Shown here piece after piece: positions 1-7,333 of a stretch of DNA of 27,236 nucleotides (position 1 is the first letter of the stretch; each line of letters opens with the position of its first letter). The stretch is taken from assembly GCA_002007315.1 (NCBI GenBank), contig LNZQ01000021.1, positions 1-27,236 of the forward strand, read 5' to 3'. A program made the translations under genes and the position numbers. The DNA is from Epulopiscium sp. Nele67-Bin004. GTDB lineage: Bacteria; Bacillota_A; Clostridia; Lachnospirales; Cellulosilyticaceae. The notes beneath the pieces are model-generated. The model made no database searches, had not been told where the DNA came from, and was given only the letters and a program-made list of their open reading frames with translations.

Positions 1-615
1 AAAGAACAACAATCATTTCCAAACAACAAACCCAGAATCCAACCCACAGCTCCATCTACTTCATTTCAGGCAAAGCTGATTTAATTTGGCTGTATTATGT
101 CTCAAACTAGTTATTTTGATTTGGCTCAAAGGAAAATAGTCAGCAAAGGTCTGAGGGTCTTTTCTCTGAGTGCAGGACAAATTTACTCACACAAATCAAT
201 AATTAAGAGCAAAAGAATTAGAAACATGCTACACTTGAAAAATTAAGCATCCCACATGTTATATTTTATTCACTAATTAAATGCTAGCTGCTGGTGTGAG
301 CTAAAAACATGAAAGGATGGGTTCACAACTTCACAAATTTCAAAGTCTGACTCTAAACAAGAGCACAGCTATATGAGCACTGATTACACAGAAAGACTTG
401 ATGGCTTAAGTTAACGGTAATAACAGATATGAACCCAGTCTTGCGCTCACCGTTTCCATTACCAACAGGTTCCGTCGTCTCCCAGTTCATGGATTTCTGC
501 ACCGCCTTCTTCCATCGAGCGTACCGCAGCTCGCTCTCTGCAAAGCGTGAAAACAGAAACACCTTCGATGTTACAGCAGCAGCTGCCGGGCACAAACAGC
601 ACGCAGCGATCGCAA
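1..615. other. Animal (host) genomic DNA, left flank
   Basis: This stretch has no bacterial gene organisation. It has no ribosome binding sites and no long credible ORF, and its base composition and texture are those of vertebrate-like noncoding DNA around one short GC-richer exon (451-537, minus strand). The bacterial reading frame of ffh becomes recognisable only from about position 616, so the junction lies near 605-620. Apart from the exon I see no other gene here. The species cannot be named from the sequence. Confidence 0.8.
451..537 (-). CDS. GK: Animal glycerol kinase, penultimate coding exon (partial gene)
   Basis: Read on the minus strand, this 87-base segment encodes ESELRYARWKKAVQKSMNW followed by ETTEPVGNGN. 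It closely resembles the C-terminal region of vertebrate glycerol kinase, which has E-S-E-I-R-Y-x-x-W-K-K-A-V-x-K-S-M-x-W-x-T-T (family knowledge, recalled without a search). Glycerol kinase phosphorylates glycerol to glycerol 3-phosphate with ATP. The exon is bounded by a pyrimidine-rich acceptor ending in TTTGCAG (minus strand, through 538) and a good donor G|GTGAGC (minus strand, from 450). It begins with the last two bases of a split Glu codon and ends after the first base of a codon, so it is a spliced exon and not a bacterial ORF. The intron that should lie 5' of it on the minus strand runs into the bacterial block after about 70 bases. The gene could be GK or a close paralogue; the rest lies outside the window. 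Confidence 0.72.
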
Positions 616-1488
616 GTTCATGTGCCTGTTTTTGAAATGGGCATAAACGTAAATCCAGTAGAAATTGCCAAAGCTGGTATGGAATATGCAAAAGCTAACA
701 ATCATGACGTTGTTATGATTGATACAGCAGGTAGACTTCACATAGATGAAACTCTTATGGACGAACTAAAGTTTATAAAACAAGCAGTGAAGCCACAAGA
801 GATACTACTTGTAGTTGATGCTATGACAGGGCAAGATGCTGTAAATGTTGCTGAAACATTCAATGAAGCACTTGGAATTGATGGAGTTGTAATGACAAAA
901 CTCGATGGTGATAACCGTGGGGGAGCTGCTCTATCAGTAAAAGCTGTAACAAATAAGCCTATCAAATATATAGGGGTTGGGGAAAAAGTTGCTGACTTAG
1001 AACCGTTTCACCCTGAAAGAATGGCATCTCGTATTTTAGGTATGGGGGACGTTCTTACGTTAATTGAGAGAGCACAGCAAAACATTGATGAAGAAAAAGC
1101 ACGTGAACTTGAAGCTAAAATGCGCAAAGCAGAATTTAATTTTAACGACTTTTTGGAACAGATGCAACAAGTTAAAAGTATGGGTCCTATTGGGGACTTA
1201 CTTAGTATGATACCAGGAATGAACCAAGCAAAACTTGGGGATATAGAAGTTGATGATGGTCAGCTTGCGAGAATTGAAGCTATAATTTTGTCTATGACAA
1301 AAGAAGAACGCATGAACCCGAGTATAATTAATCTTTCAAGAAAGAAAAGAATTGCAAAAGGTTGTGGCTGTGATATAGCTGAAGTAAATCGTTTGATGAA
1401 GCAATTCGACCAAATGAAAGCTATGATGAAACAGTTCTCTGGTATGATGAAAGGCAAAAAGGGTAAAATGAAATTACCGTTTATGTAA
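616..1488 (+). CDS. ffh: Signal recognition particle protein Ffh, 5'-truncated
   Basis: Ffh is the SRP GTPase. It binds signal peptides of nascent membrane proteins together with SRP RNA and docks with FtsY at the membrane. The visible part starts at the segment VPVFEMG and includes the G3 motif DTAGR (721-735), the G4 motif TKLDGD (from 895) and the GTPase tail [12 protein letters not shown]. The Met-rich M domain ([19 protein letters not shown] region, [21 protein letters not shown]) runs to the C-terminus [10 protein letters not shown]. The N domain and the P-loop (G1), roughly the first 150 residues of a family of about 450, are missing. They are replaced upstream by animal DNA, so an open frame back to 547 is fortuitous. 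Position 616 is the approximate first bacterial codon, not a start. rpsP follows 31 bases downstream, the usual Firmicutes order. The truncation is at the junction and does not look like decay. Confidence 0.93.
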   Translation, partial: VHVPVFEMGINVNPVEIAKAGMEYAKANNHDVVMIDTAGRLHIDETLMDELKFIKQAVKPQEILLVVDAMTGQDAVNVAETFNEALGIDGVVMTKLDGDNRGGAALSVKAVTNKPIKYIGVGEKVADLEPFHPERMASRILGMGDVLTLIERAQQNIDEEKARELEAKMRKAEFNFNDFLEQMQQVKSMGPIGDLLSMIPGMNQAKLGDIEVDDGQLARIEAIILSMTKEERMNPSIINLSRKKRIAKGCGCDIAEVNRLMKQFDQMKAMMKQFSGMMKGKKGKMKLPFM

Positions 1489-1519
1489 AATATACAGAAA
1501 AAATTATGAGGTGAAAAAA

Positions 1520-1768
1520 ATGGCAGTAAAAATTCGTTTAAAAAGAATGGGTGCAAAAAAAGCTCCTTTTTACAGAATAGTAGTAGCAGATTCACGTTCT
1601 CCAAGAGATGGACGTTTCATTGAAGAAGTGGGATATTTCAACCCATGTTCTGAGCCAAACGAGCTTAGCGTAAACAAAGAAGCTGTTGAAAAATGGTTAT
1701 CAAATGGTGCTCAACCAACTGATACTGTTAGAGCTTTAATCAAAAAATCAGGTATCGAAGTTAAATAA
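1520..1768 (+). CDS. rpsP: 30S ribosomal protein bS16
   Basis: This is small-subunit ribosomal protein bS16 (82 residues, normal length), which helps assembly of the 30S 5' domain. The N-terminus [20 protein letters not shown] and the block [14 protein letters not shown] are diagnostic. An in-frame GTG lies upstream at 1511, but it overlaps the ribosome binding site GAGGTG. The ATG at 1520 gives the conserved MAVKIRL start, so I chose that one. It lies between ffh and rimM as in other Firmicutes. A strong hairpin with a T-run follows before rimM, so part of the transcription probably stops there. That would allow the ribosomal protein to be made in excess of the RNA-processing proteins downstream (inference). 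Confidence 0.97.
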   Translation: MAVKIRLKRMGAKKAPFYRIVVADSRSPRDGRFIEEVGYFNPCSEPNELSVNKEAVEKWLSNGAQPTDTVRALIKKSGIEVK

Positions 1769-1785
1769 TTTAACTTTAGATGATA

Positions 1786-1820
1786 AGTAGGTTGGGGATT
1801 AGTCCTAACCTGCTTTTTTT
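1786..1820 (+). terminator. Terminator-like hairpin between rpsP and rimM
   Basis: AGTAGGTTGGGG pairs with TCCTAACCTGCT over 12 positions, counting G-U pairs, around the loop ATTAG. A run of seven T follows at 1814-1820. It occupies the place where khpA (ylqC) normally sits. It may be a partial terminator separating rpsP expression from rimM-trmD. Confidence 0.8.
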
Positions 1821-1842
1821 ATAAAATAAAAAGAGGTGACTT

Positions 1843-2355
1843 ATGGCAGAAATGTTTACAGTAGGAAAAATAGTTAACACGCATGGCATCAAAGGGGAAC
1901 TTAGAGTTTTACCTACAACTGATGATAACAATCGTTTCAAAAAGCTAAAAACAGTTTATGTAGAATTGTATAAACAAACTGAGCTAAAACAATATGAAAT
2001 TGAAGCAAGTAGGCTACACAAAAATTTTGTATTAATCAAGCTAGTTGGTATTGATGATATAAACGATGCTGAATTTTTGAAAAATGCAACGCTTAAAATA
2101 GATAGAAAAGATAGTTTACCACTAGAAGAAGATGAATATTATATCAGTGATTTATATGGAATAGATGTAAAAACTGAAGATGGCAGACATTTGGGAATAA
2201 TACAAGACATATTGTTTAGTGCAGCAAACGATGTATACGTAGTCAAAAACGACGAAAGAGAACTGCTAATTCCTGCGATAAAACAATGTATATTAAAAGT
2301 AGATATACCAAACAAATGTATGACGGTTAATCTGCTTGAAGGGCTTGAAGACTAA
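1843..2355 (+). CDS. rimM: Ribosome maturation factor RimM
   Basis: RimM binds bS19 and 16S rRNA and promotes maturation of the 30S head. The protein is 170 residues, the usual size. The N-terminal RimM barrel carries the family signature VGKIVNTHGIKGELRV (residues about 6-22). The C-terminal PRC-barrel spans about residues 95-168, with the typical DEYYISDLYGIDV and LLIPAIKQCILKVD segments. The start ATG at 1843 has the ribosome binding site AGAGGTGA 5' of it. The stop TAA overlaps the trmD start by one base (TAATG), implying translational coupling with trmD, the standard partner. Confidence 0.96.
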   Translation: MAEMFTVGKIVNTHGIKGELRVLPTTDDNNRFKKLKTVYVELYKQTELKQYEIEASRLHKNFVLIKLVGIDDINDAEFLKNATLKIDRKDSLPLEEDEYYISDLYGIDVKTEDGRHLGIIQDILFSAANDVYVVKNDERELLIPAIKQCILKVDIPNKCMTVNLLEGLED

Positions 2356-3098
2356 TGAAAATAACAATTATGACTCTATTTCCTGAGATGATAGAACAAG
2401 GGATTTCGCATAGTATTATAGGCAGAGCGATAGATAATGAGCTTGTACAAATTGAGGCAATAGATATTAGAGATTATTCGGGCAACAAACATAGAAAAGT
2501 TGATGATTATCCTTATGGTGGAGGGGCTGGTATGTTGATGATGGCGGCCCCTGTTAAGTCGTGCTACAATGCTATTTGCGAAAGTTCTCCAAATGCAAAA
2601 CGACGAGTTATTTATATGACGCCACAAGGTAAAACTTGGAATCAGCAAATGGCGATAGACTTTTCTAGGGAAGAAGAAATAGTGCTACTTTGTGGGCATT
2701 ATGAAGGGATAGACCAACGTGTTATTGATGATATTGTGACAGATGAAGTCTCGATAGGAGATTATGTTTTGACTGGTGGAGAGCTTGCGGCATTAGTGGT
2801 AATTGATAGTGTGGCTCGTTTGATACCAGGGGTGCTTGGAAAAGAGGAGTCGTTTATGCAAGAAAGCTTTGGTGATGGACTTCTTGAACACCCACATTAC
2901 ACACGTCCAGCTGTGTTTGAAGGACAAGCAGTGCCAGATGTGTTGTTATCTGGGCACCATAAATATATTGATGATTTTAGGCGTCAAAAGTCACTAGAAA
3001 ACACTTTTTATAAACGTCCAGATTTACTTGAGAAAGCAGAATTGTCACCAAACGATTTAGCATATATTAAAAATCTTGAATTAAAATCCAACTCTTGA
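2355..3098 (+). CDS. trmD: tRNA (guanine-37-N1)-methyltransferase TrmD
   Basis: TrmD uses S-adenosylmethionine to methylate G37 next to the anticodon of tRNAs reading CNN codons and so prevents +1 frameshifting. At 247 residues it has the full SPOUT trefoil-knot enzyme. The N-terminus MKITIMTLFPEM, the YGGGAGMLM loop, LLCGHYEGIDQRV and the knot segment SIGDYVLTGGELA are all present, as is the C-terminal domain with RPDLL. The start overlaps the rimM stop by one base, so the pair is probably translated as a coupled unit. rplS (bL19), which normally follows trmD in Firmicutes, is absent. The next gene is a YitT membrane protein after a 44-base gap. Confidence 0.97.
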   Translation: MKITIMTLFPEMIEQGISHSIIGRAIDNELVQIEAIDIRDYSGNKHRKVDDYPYGGGAGMLMMAAPVKSCYNAICESSPNAKRRVIYMTPQGKTWNQQMAIDFSREEEIVLLCGHYEGIDQRVIDDIVTDEVSIGDYVLTGGELAALVVIDSVARLIPGVLGKEESFMQESFGDGLLEHPHYTRPAVFEGQAVPDVLLSGHHKYIDDFRRQKSLENTFYKRPDLLEKAELSPNDLAYIKNLELKSNS

Positions 3099-3142
3099 TA
3101 AATAATAACTTGTATAATTAACGTGAAAGGATTGTATAAGTT

Positions 3143-4015
3143 ATGAAAAAATTGTTGATATCCCCAAAAGAATTTGCGTTGATGTTTGTAGGAACGTTAA
3201 TAGTTGCACTAACTATAAATGGAATAACAGCCCCAGCGGGTATAGTTACTGGAGGGGTATCTGGGTTAGGTATAATTATAGAGGAAGTGTCCCCATCAAT
3301 TATAGGGTTTGAAATACCTATATCTCTAACAACATTTATAATAAATATACCATTATTTATTTGGGGGATAGTAGATAAAGGTTTTGAATTTGTAAAAAAA
3401 TCTATTTATACAGTAGTAACTCTAACTATTTTATTAGAGTTGACATCGCTACTGCCAAACTTTTTTTCGCTGTATGATGATTTGCTTGTGTCGTCATTAA
3501 CTATAGGAGTAGGAATGGGAGTGGGAATAGGCTTGATTTTGAAGTCAGGAGCAACTTCAGGGGGTTCTGATATGTTGGCATGCATTGTTGCACCAAAATT
3601 GCCACAGTTTCCAATAGCAACGCTTGTAATGATGATTGATGCAATGATTGTACTAATAGGAATATTTGTATTTGGGGCTATAAAAGCTGTGTATGCAGCG
3701 ATAGCGATTTATGTAACATCAAGAATTTTATCAATTGTGCTTGAGGGGGTTAACTATGCTAAAGCAACGTTTATTATATCTCCTCACACTGAACAAATAG
3801 CAACAGAAATAATGGAAAAATTGCCTAGAGGGACAACAGGAATACAGTCAAGAGGTATGTATTCAGGAAAACAGCAAGAGATGTTGTTTACGGTAGTATC
3901 ACAAAAACAAGTACCGCAGTTACGAGAAATTGTATATACGATTGACCCAAAAGCTTTTGTAACATTTACTGATGTCCGTGAAGTTTTGGGTCTTGGATTT
4001 AATAGAGGGAAATAA
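3143..4015 (+). CDS. YitT family membrane protein with DUF2179 domain
   Basis: This 290-residue protein has about five hydrophobic helices in residues 10-200. They include the conserved glycine-rich stretches ITAPAGIVTGGVSGLGIIIE and SGATSGGSDMLA, both typical of YitT (DUF161) proteins. A soluble C-terminal DUF2179 domain of about 80 residues follows, starting near ATFIISPHTEQIA and ending in TFTDVREVLGLGF. YitT proteins are common in Bacillota, often in several copies, and their biochemical role is not established. The start is supported by a GAAAGGAT ribosome binding site. The gene converges on degV with only two bases between the stop codons and no terminator of its own, so the two transcripts must overlap or interfere. 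Confidence 0.9.
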   Translation: MKKLLISPKEFALMFVGTLIVALTINGITAPAGIVTGGVSGLGIIIEEVSPSIIGFEIPISLTTFIINIPLFIWGIVDKGFEFVKKSIYTVVTLTILLELTSLLPNFFSLYDDLLVSSLTIGVGMGVGIGLILKSGATSGGSDMLACIVAPKLPQFPIATLVMMIDAMIVLIGIFVFGAIKAVYAAIAIYVTSRILSIVLEGVNYAKATFIISPHTEQIATEIMEKLPRGTTGIQSRGMYSGKQQEMLFTVVSQKQVPQLREIVYTIDPKAFVTFTDVREVLGLGFNRGK

Positions 4016-4017
4016 GC

Positions 4018-4899
4018 TTACAAAAATAGTTGATATTTTGGCACGGCACAGACTCCGCAAGTGTCAGGTCCCGTATATATTCCAATTGTAACGCCTATTT
4101 GCAAAAATTCTTCAAGAATTGGTGCATCTATAGATTGATCAAATAAATTTTTAATATGTTCTGCGTCAAATTCAGCGTCTGCATGTGCAATAGCATAATT
4201 GTAGTCGCTTTCTTTATTTTCAACGAAATTACAAAGTAAACTTATAATTTTTGTGGCTGCCTTTTTTTTGCCACGAACTTTGCTACTTGGGTGCAACTCC
4301 CCGTCTTGCAAATAAATTACAGGCTTTATGTTTAGCATAGAACCAAGTAGAGCTGCGGCTTTTCCGATACGACCACCTTTTTCTAAATAATCAAGAGTAT
4401 CTACATAAAAGAAAATACGTGAACCTTGTTTAATATCTTCAGTAATGCGAATTATTTCTGATAGTTCAAGCTCAGCTTCTATCATTTTGGCAATTTCAAC
4501 AACTATCATTCCTTGGCAACCTGTTGCTGACCTAGAGTCTATAACTTCAATTTGTGCATCTGGAAAATCTTCTAATATAATGTCTTTAGCTGTTTTGGCA
4601 GCATTGTATGAACCACTAAAAACGCTAGATAAACATACACATATTATACTTTTTTTTGCAGCTACAATACTTAAAAATTTTTCATAATAATCATTAATAG
4701 ATGGTAGTGATGTTTTAGGGAATATATTTTCTGATCGCAGTTGGCGATATAATTCATCAATTGTAATATCAATATTTTCTTTATAATAAGTTTGTGTGTC
4801 AAACGATATATAAAAAGGGACTAAATGTATATCATATTTATTTATTAATGTGTTAGATAAATCGCATGAACTATCGCTCATAAGTATGATTTTTGACAT
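4018..4899 (-). CDS. DegV family fatty-acid-binding protein
   Basis: This 293-residue DegV-family (EDD fold) protein has the N-terminal SDSSCDLS motif. It also has TSLPSINDYYEKF, the lipid-contacting FSGSYNAA motif and the segment DTLDYLEKGGRIGKAAALLG before KPVIYL. DegV proteins bind a fatty acid between two domains, and the FakB members deliver exogenous fatty acid to the kinase FakA. No fakA (DAK) gene is visible here, so FakB function is only a possibility. The ribosome binding site AGGAA lies about nine bases before the ATG. A promoter with TTGTAG and TATACT boxes spaced 17 bases apart lies upstream, overlapped by a perfect palindrome, so the gene is probably repressible. Its neighbour on the other side of that palindrome is a DtxR/MntR-like regulator. 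Confidence 0.92.
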   Translation of the reverse strand: MSKIILMSDSSCDLSNTLINKYDIHLVPFYISFDTQTYYKENIDITIDELYRQLRSENIFPKTSLPSINDYYEKFLSIVAAKKSIICVCLSSVFSGSYNAAKTAKDIILEDFPDAQIEVIDSRSATGCQGMIVVEIAKMIEAELELSEIIRITEDIKQGSRIFFYVDTLDYLEKGGRIGKAAALLGSMLNIKPVIYLQDGELHPSSKVRGKKKAATKIISLLCNFVENKESDYNYAIAHADAEFDAEHIKNLFDQSIDAPILEEFLQIGVTIGIYTGPDTCGVCAVPKYQLFL

Positions 4900-4938
4900 A
4901 ATTGGTATTCCTTTCCTTTTTTAGTATCATTAAAATCT

Positions 4939-4967
4939 AGTATATCACATTTATGTTACATCTACAA
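4939..4967 (-). promoter_or_regulatory. Sigma-A-type promoter of degV
   Basis: On the minus strand, TTGTAG (4967-4962) and TATACT (4944-4939) are separated by exactly 17 bases. A TGA directly precedes the -10 box, giving an extended -10. Transcription would start about 35 bases upstream of the degV ATG. Confidence 0.6.
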
Positions 4968-4972
4968 CATAA
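4951..4972. promoter_or_regulatory. Palindromic operator candidate in the degV promoter
   Basis: TTATGTT-N8-AACATAA is a perfect 7-base inverted repeat. It covers the -35 box and part of the spacer of the degV promoter and lies 64 bases upstream of the divergent DtxR/MntR-like gene. Position, symmetry and neighbour all suit a repressor-binding site. The match of this site to that regulator is inferred. Confidence 0.5.
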
Positions 4973-5010
4973 GGTATGTGGATAGGCTTATATAGCATAT
5001 ACATTATAGA

Positions 5011-5034
5011 GGCGTATAGGCGTAAGGAGGCGTA
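5011..5034 (+). repeat. Three GGCGTA direct repeats over the ribosome binding site
   Basis: GGCGTA occurs at 5011-5016, 5019-5024 and 5029-5034. The last two flank the AAGGAGG ribosome binding site of the regulator gene at 5037. The repeat could be an mRNA or DNA element controlling that gene, or chance. Confidence 0.45.
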
Positions 5035-5036
5035 TT

Positions 5037-5489
5037 ATGTTAGCATCAAATTTAGAAGTATACGTAGTTGAGGTGTATAAAGCCGCGCAAAATGGAGAAG
5101 AAATAACTTGTAGTGATTTAGCTAAGCGATTAGGCCTTCCAATTAGAACAGCTATTCAAAGCGTACAACGTATACATTATCAAAAATATTTAAACTACAC
5201 AACATATCAACCTATCAAAATTACCCCTAAAGGTGAAAAACTGGCAAAGTATATTATTTCTAAAGATTCACTTTTAGATAGCTTTTTGGATATTTTGCAA
5301 ATAGAACAAAATAGTGAATTAGAGAAAGAAACAATGTCTCAATGTCTAACCCATGATATGTTAGAGCGAATTGAACAGTTTGTATTGTTTGTAAATCAGC
5401 ACCCAGAAATTATAAATAGATACAAATTATATTTGGAGCATCAACAGAAAAATAGAATTTTGGAACCTGTTCCTGTCGAAGATAGGTAA
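5037..5489 (+). CDS. DtxR/MntR-fold transcriptional regulator lacking metal ligands
   Basis: The protein has 150 residues. Residues 5-75 match the winged-helix layout of DtxR/MntR regulators: LEVYVVEVY, the helix-turn-helix SDLAKRLGLPIRTAIQSVQRI, and the wing YQPIKITPKGEKLAKYI. They are followed by a dimerisation region, SLLDSFLDILQI and THDMLERIEQFV. Aligned by eye with Bacillus MntR, the manganese ligands are mostly replaced: Asp8 by Val, Glu11 by Val, His77 by Asp, Glu102 by Ser and His103 by Gln; only Glu99 appears kept. It probably still dimerises and binds DNA but should not sense Mn or Fe in the classic way. The start is set by a strong AAGGAGG seven bases upstream. It is divergent from degV with a palindrome between them, so degV is a likely target (inference). 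The family call is moderate to good. Confidence 0.72.
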   Translation: MLASNLEVYVVEVYKAAQNGEEITCSDLAKRLGLPIRTAIQSVQRIHYQKYLNYTTYQPIKITPKGEKLAKYIISKDSLLDSFLDILQIEQNSELEKETMSQCLTHDMLERIEQFVLFVNQHPEIINRYKLYLEHQQKNRILEPVPVEDR

Positions 5490-5494
5490 ATTTA

Positions 5495-5521
5495 TTGGGG
5501 ACATATGTAGAGTGTCCCCAA
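5495..5521. other. Perfect stem-loop after the regulator gene
   Basis: TTGGGGACA and TGTCCCCAA form a perfect 9-base stem around a 9-base loop, starting five bases after the regulator stop codon. No good T-run follows on either strand, so it is a weak terminator at best. It could be an mRNA-end stabiliser or a dispersed repeat unit. Confidence 0.6.
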
Positions 5522-5617
5522 AATTAGAATAACTAAACAAATTTTCAAAATTTATCTATATTAATAGTTGGCACTTGTGGTATAATATAAAATTAATAAC
5601 GATAAACGAGGTACAAT

Positions 5618-7264
5618 ATGGCAGGAGAAAATATTTTTAGGGGTGCAATGGTGCTTGCAGTTGCATCTTTTACAACAAAAATTCTAGGAATGCTTTACAA
5701 AATACCAATTACAAATATTATTGGTGACCAAGGAAATGCTATTTATGCAAGTGCATACAACATATATGTGTTGTTAATTACGTTTTCTGCTATCGGTATG
5801 CCTAGCGCAATATCAAAGTTGGTTTCAGAAAGACGAGCAGTCGGTGCACATAAAGAGGCACACAAAGTGTATAGAGTTGCCTTAGGATATGCAGTTGTAT
5901 TATCCATTATATTGGCGTCTATACTGTGGTTTGGAGCAGAATCAATTGCATTAACTATGCAAAATGAAAATTTGGTCATGCCACTACGAGCACTTGCTCC
6001 AACGGCGGTCATTGTTACGATAATGGCTGTTACAAGAGGATATTTGCAAGGGACAGGCAATATGGTTCCAACTGCTATTTCGCAAGTTACGGAACAGGCG
6101 TTTAATGCACTTTTTAGTGTTATATTGGCATATGTTTTTGTATCAAATGGAATTGTGGCTGCCGCAACAGGAAGTACGATAGGTACAGGGGTTGGGGCGA
6201 TTAGTGGGTTAATTATTTTGATGGTAATCTACTTTAGAAAGAAAAGTGGTCTCAAAATCCAAAAAAGTTCTGATTCTATTTATAAAGATGAAAAGATAAC
6301 TACAATTTTATATGCTATATTATGGACAGTAGTGCCAATAGTATTAAGTACGTCGGTATTTGCGATTATAACAAATATAGATACACTAATGTTAAACGTA
6401 TATTTGCCAGAGGCGATTGAAACTTTAGTTGAAACGGACAAGTTTCACATGATACATGTAACAGGAGCGGAGGATATGACAACTCCACAAATAGTGGATA
6501 GTCTTACTGGTCAGTATTTAGGAAAATATTTGACGCTTATAAATGTGCCTGTTGCACTTATATTAACAATAGCTATGGCAGCAACTCCAGCAATTTCGGC
6601 AGATATGGCACAAAGAAATTATGCAAATGTGCGAAATAAAATCCGAATGATTTTAAAAGTTGGAGCGTTGTTTGCGGTGCCTGCAACTGTGGGACTTACT
6701 ATATTTGCCGAACCTATAATGAAGCTTTTATATTCAAATGCAAGTGATGGATATAGGCTGTTAATGTACGGAAGTGTGTCAATATTGTTTATAGCACTGG
6801 CACAGCTAACGACAGGCGTTTTGCAAGGTATGGGAAAGCAGTTTATACCAACACAAAATGCATTTATCGCATGTATTTTAAAAGTAGCTATAAACTTTTT
6901 ATTTTTAAAAGTACCAGAACTTAATGTTTATTCAGTTGTGCACAGTACGACGATTTGTTATATTTTATATTCTATTTTAAATGTAACATATATATATAAG
7001 CATGTAGAATTAACGTTAAATTGGAAAAGTATAGCAATATTGCCGGCTATTTCAGCAATTTTAATGGGGGTAGTGGCAAGACTTATGTACACTTTATTGG
7101 TATTATTAACAAAAAGTTCGGCGATTTCATTGTTTATTTCTATATGTTGTGCTGTAATAGTATATTTTATAATCGGAGTTTATATAGGAGCTATTACTAA
7201 AAAAGACTTAGATAACATTCCAGGAGGCAACAAACTAGTAAAAGTAGTTAGATTTATAAAATAA
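5618..7264 (+). CDS. SpoVB-like polysaccharide/lipid flippase (MOP superfamily)
   Basis: This 548-residue integral membrane protein has about 14 hydrophobic segments. The N-terminus, with IFRGAMVLAVASFTTKILGM then YKIPITNIIGDQGNAIYASAY, is the classic start of SpoVB/YtgP-type members of the MOP exporter superfamily, related to the lipid II flippase MurJ. Later segments such as TRGYLQGTGNMVPTAISQV and LTTGVLQGMGKQFIPTQNAF repeat the family's paired motif. SpoVB is needed for spore cortex peptidoglycan synthesis in Bacillus, and paralogues act in vegetative cells, so sporulation-specific use is likely but unproven. A GAGG ribosome binding site precedes the ATG. A TATAAT box lies at 5581-5586 but no convincing -35 box was found. 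A BofC-like gene follows after 69 bases, which supports a sporulation setting. Confidence 0.9.
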   Translation: MAGENIFRGAMVLAVASFTTKILGMLYKIPITNIIGDQGNAIYASAYNIYVLLITFSAIGMPSAISKLVSERRAVGAHKEAHKVYRVALGYAVVLSIILASILWFGAESIALTMQNENLVMPLRALAPTAVIVTIMAVTRGYLQGTGNMVPTAISQVTEQAFNALFSVILAYVFVSNGIVAAATGSTIGTGVGAISGLIILMVIYFRKKSGLKIQKSSDSIYKDEKITTILYAILWTVVPIVLSTSVFAIITNIDTLMLNVYLPEAIETLVETDKFHMIHVTGAEDMTTPQIVDSLTGQYLGKYLTLINVPVALILTIAMAATPAISADMAQRNYANVRNKIRMILKVGALFAVPATVGLTIFAEPIMKLLYSNASDGYRLLMYGSVSILFIALAQLTTGVLQGMGKQFIPTQNAFIACILKVAINFLFLKVPELNVYSVVHSTTICYILYSILNVTYIYKHVELTLNWKSIAILPAISAILMGVVARLMYTLLVLLTKSSAISLFISICCAVIVYFIIGVYIGAITKKDLDNIPGGNKLVKVVRFIK

Positions 7265-7333
7265 TATTGATTTTTATGTGTATACTTCTCAAAAACTGGC
7301 AATAATTTTAGTATATTAATTAGAGGAGATGAC

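Noticed and set aside
547..615. Open frame upstream of Ffh that would give the protein an ATG start at 547
   Set aside because: These 23 codons have no similarity to Ffh, lie in animal-like DNA with no ribosome binding site, and are fused to Ffh only by the junction.
3095..3118. TTGATA and TATAAT as a promoter for the YitT gene
   Set aside because: The boxes are only 12 bases apart, too close for sigma-A, and no correctly placed alternative -35 box was found.
5568..5586. TTGGCACTTGTGGTATAAT before the SpoVB-like gene as a sigma-54 promoter
   Set aside because: The TGGCAC half fits, but the -12 half should be TTGCA/T and is GTATA here; there is no activator gene nearby.
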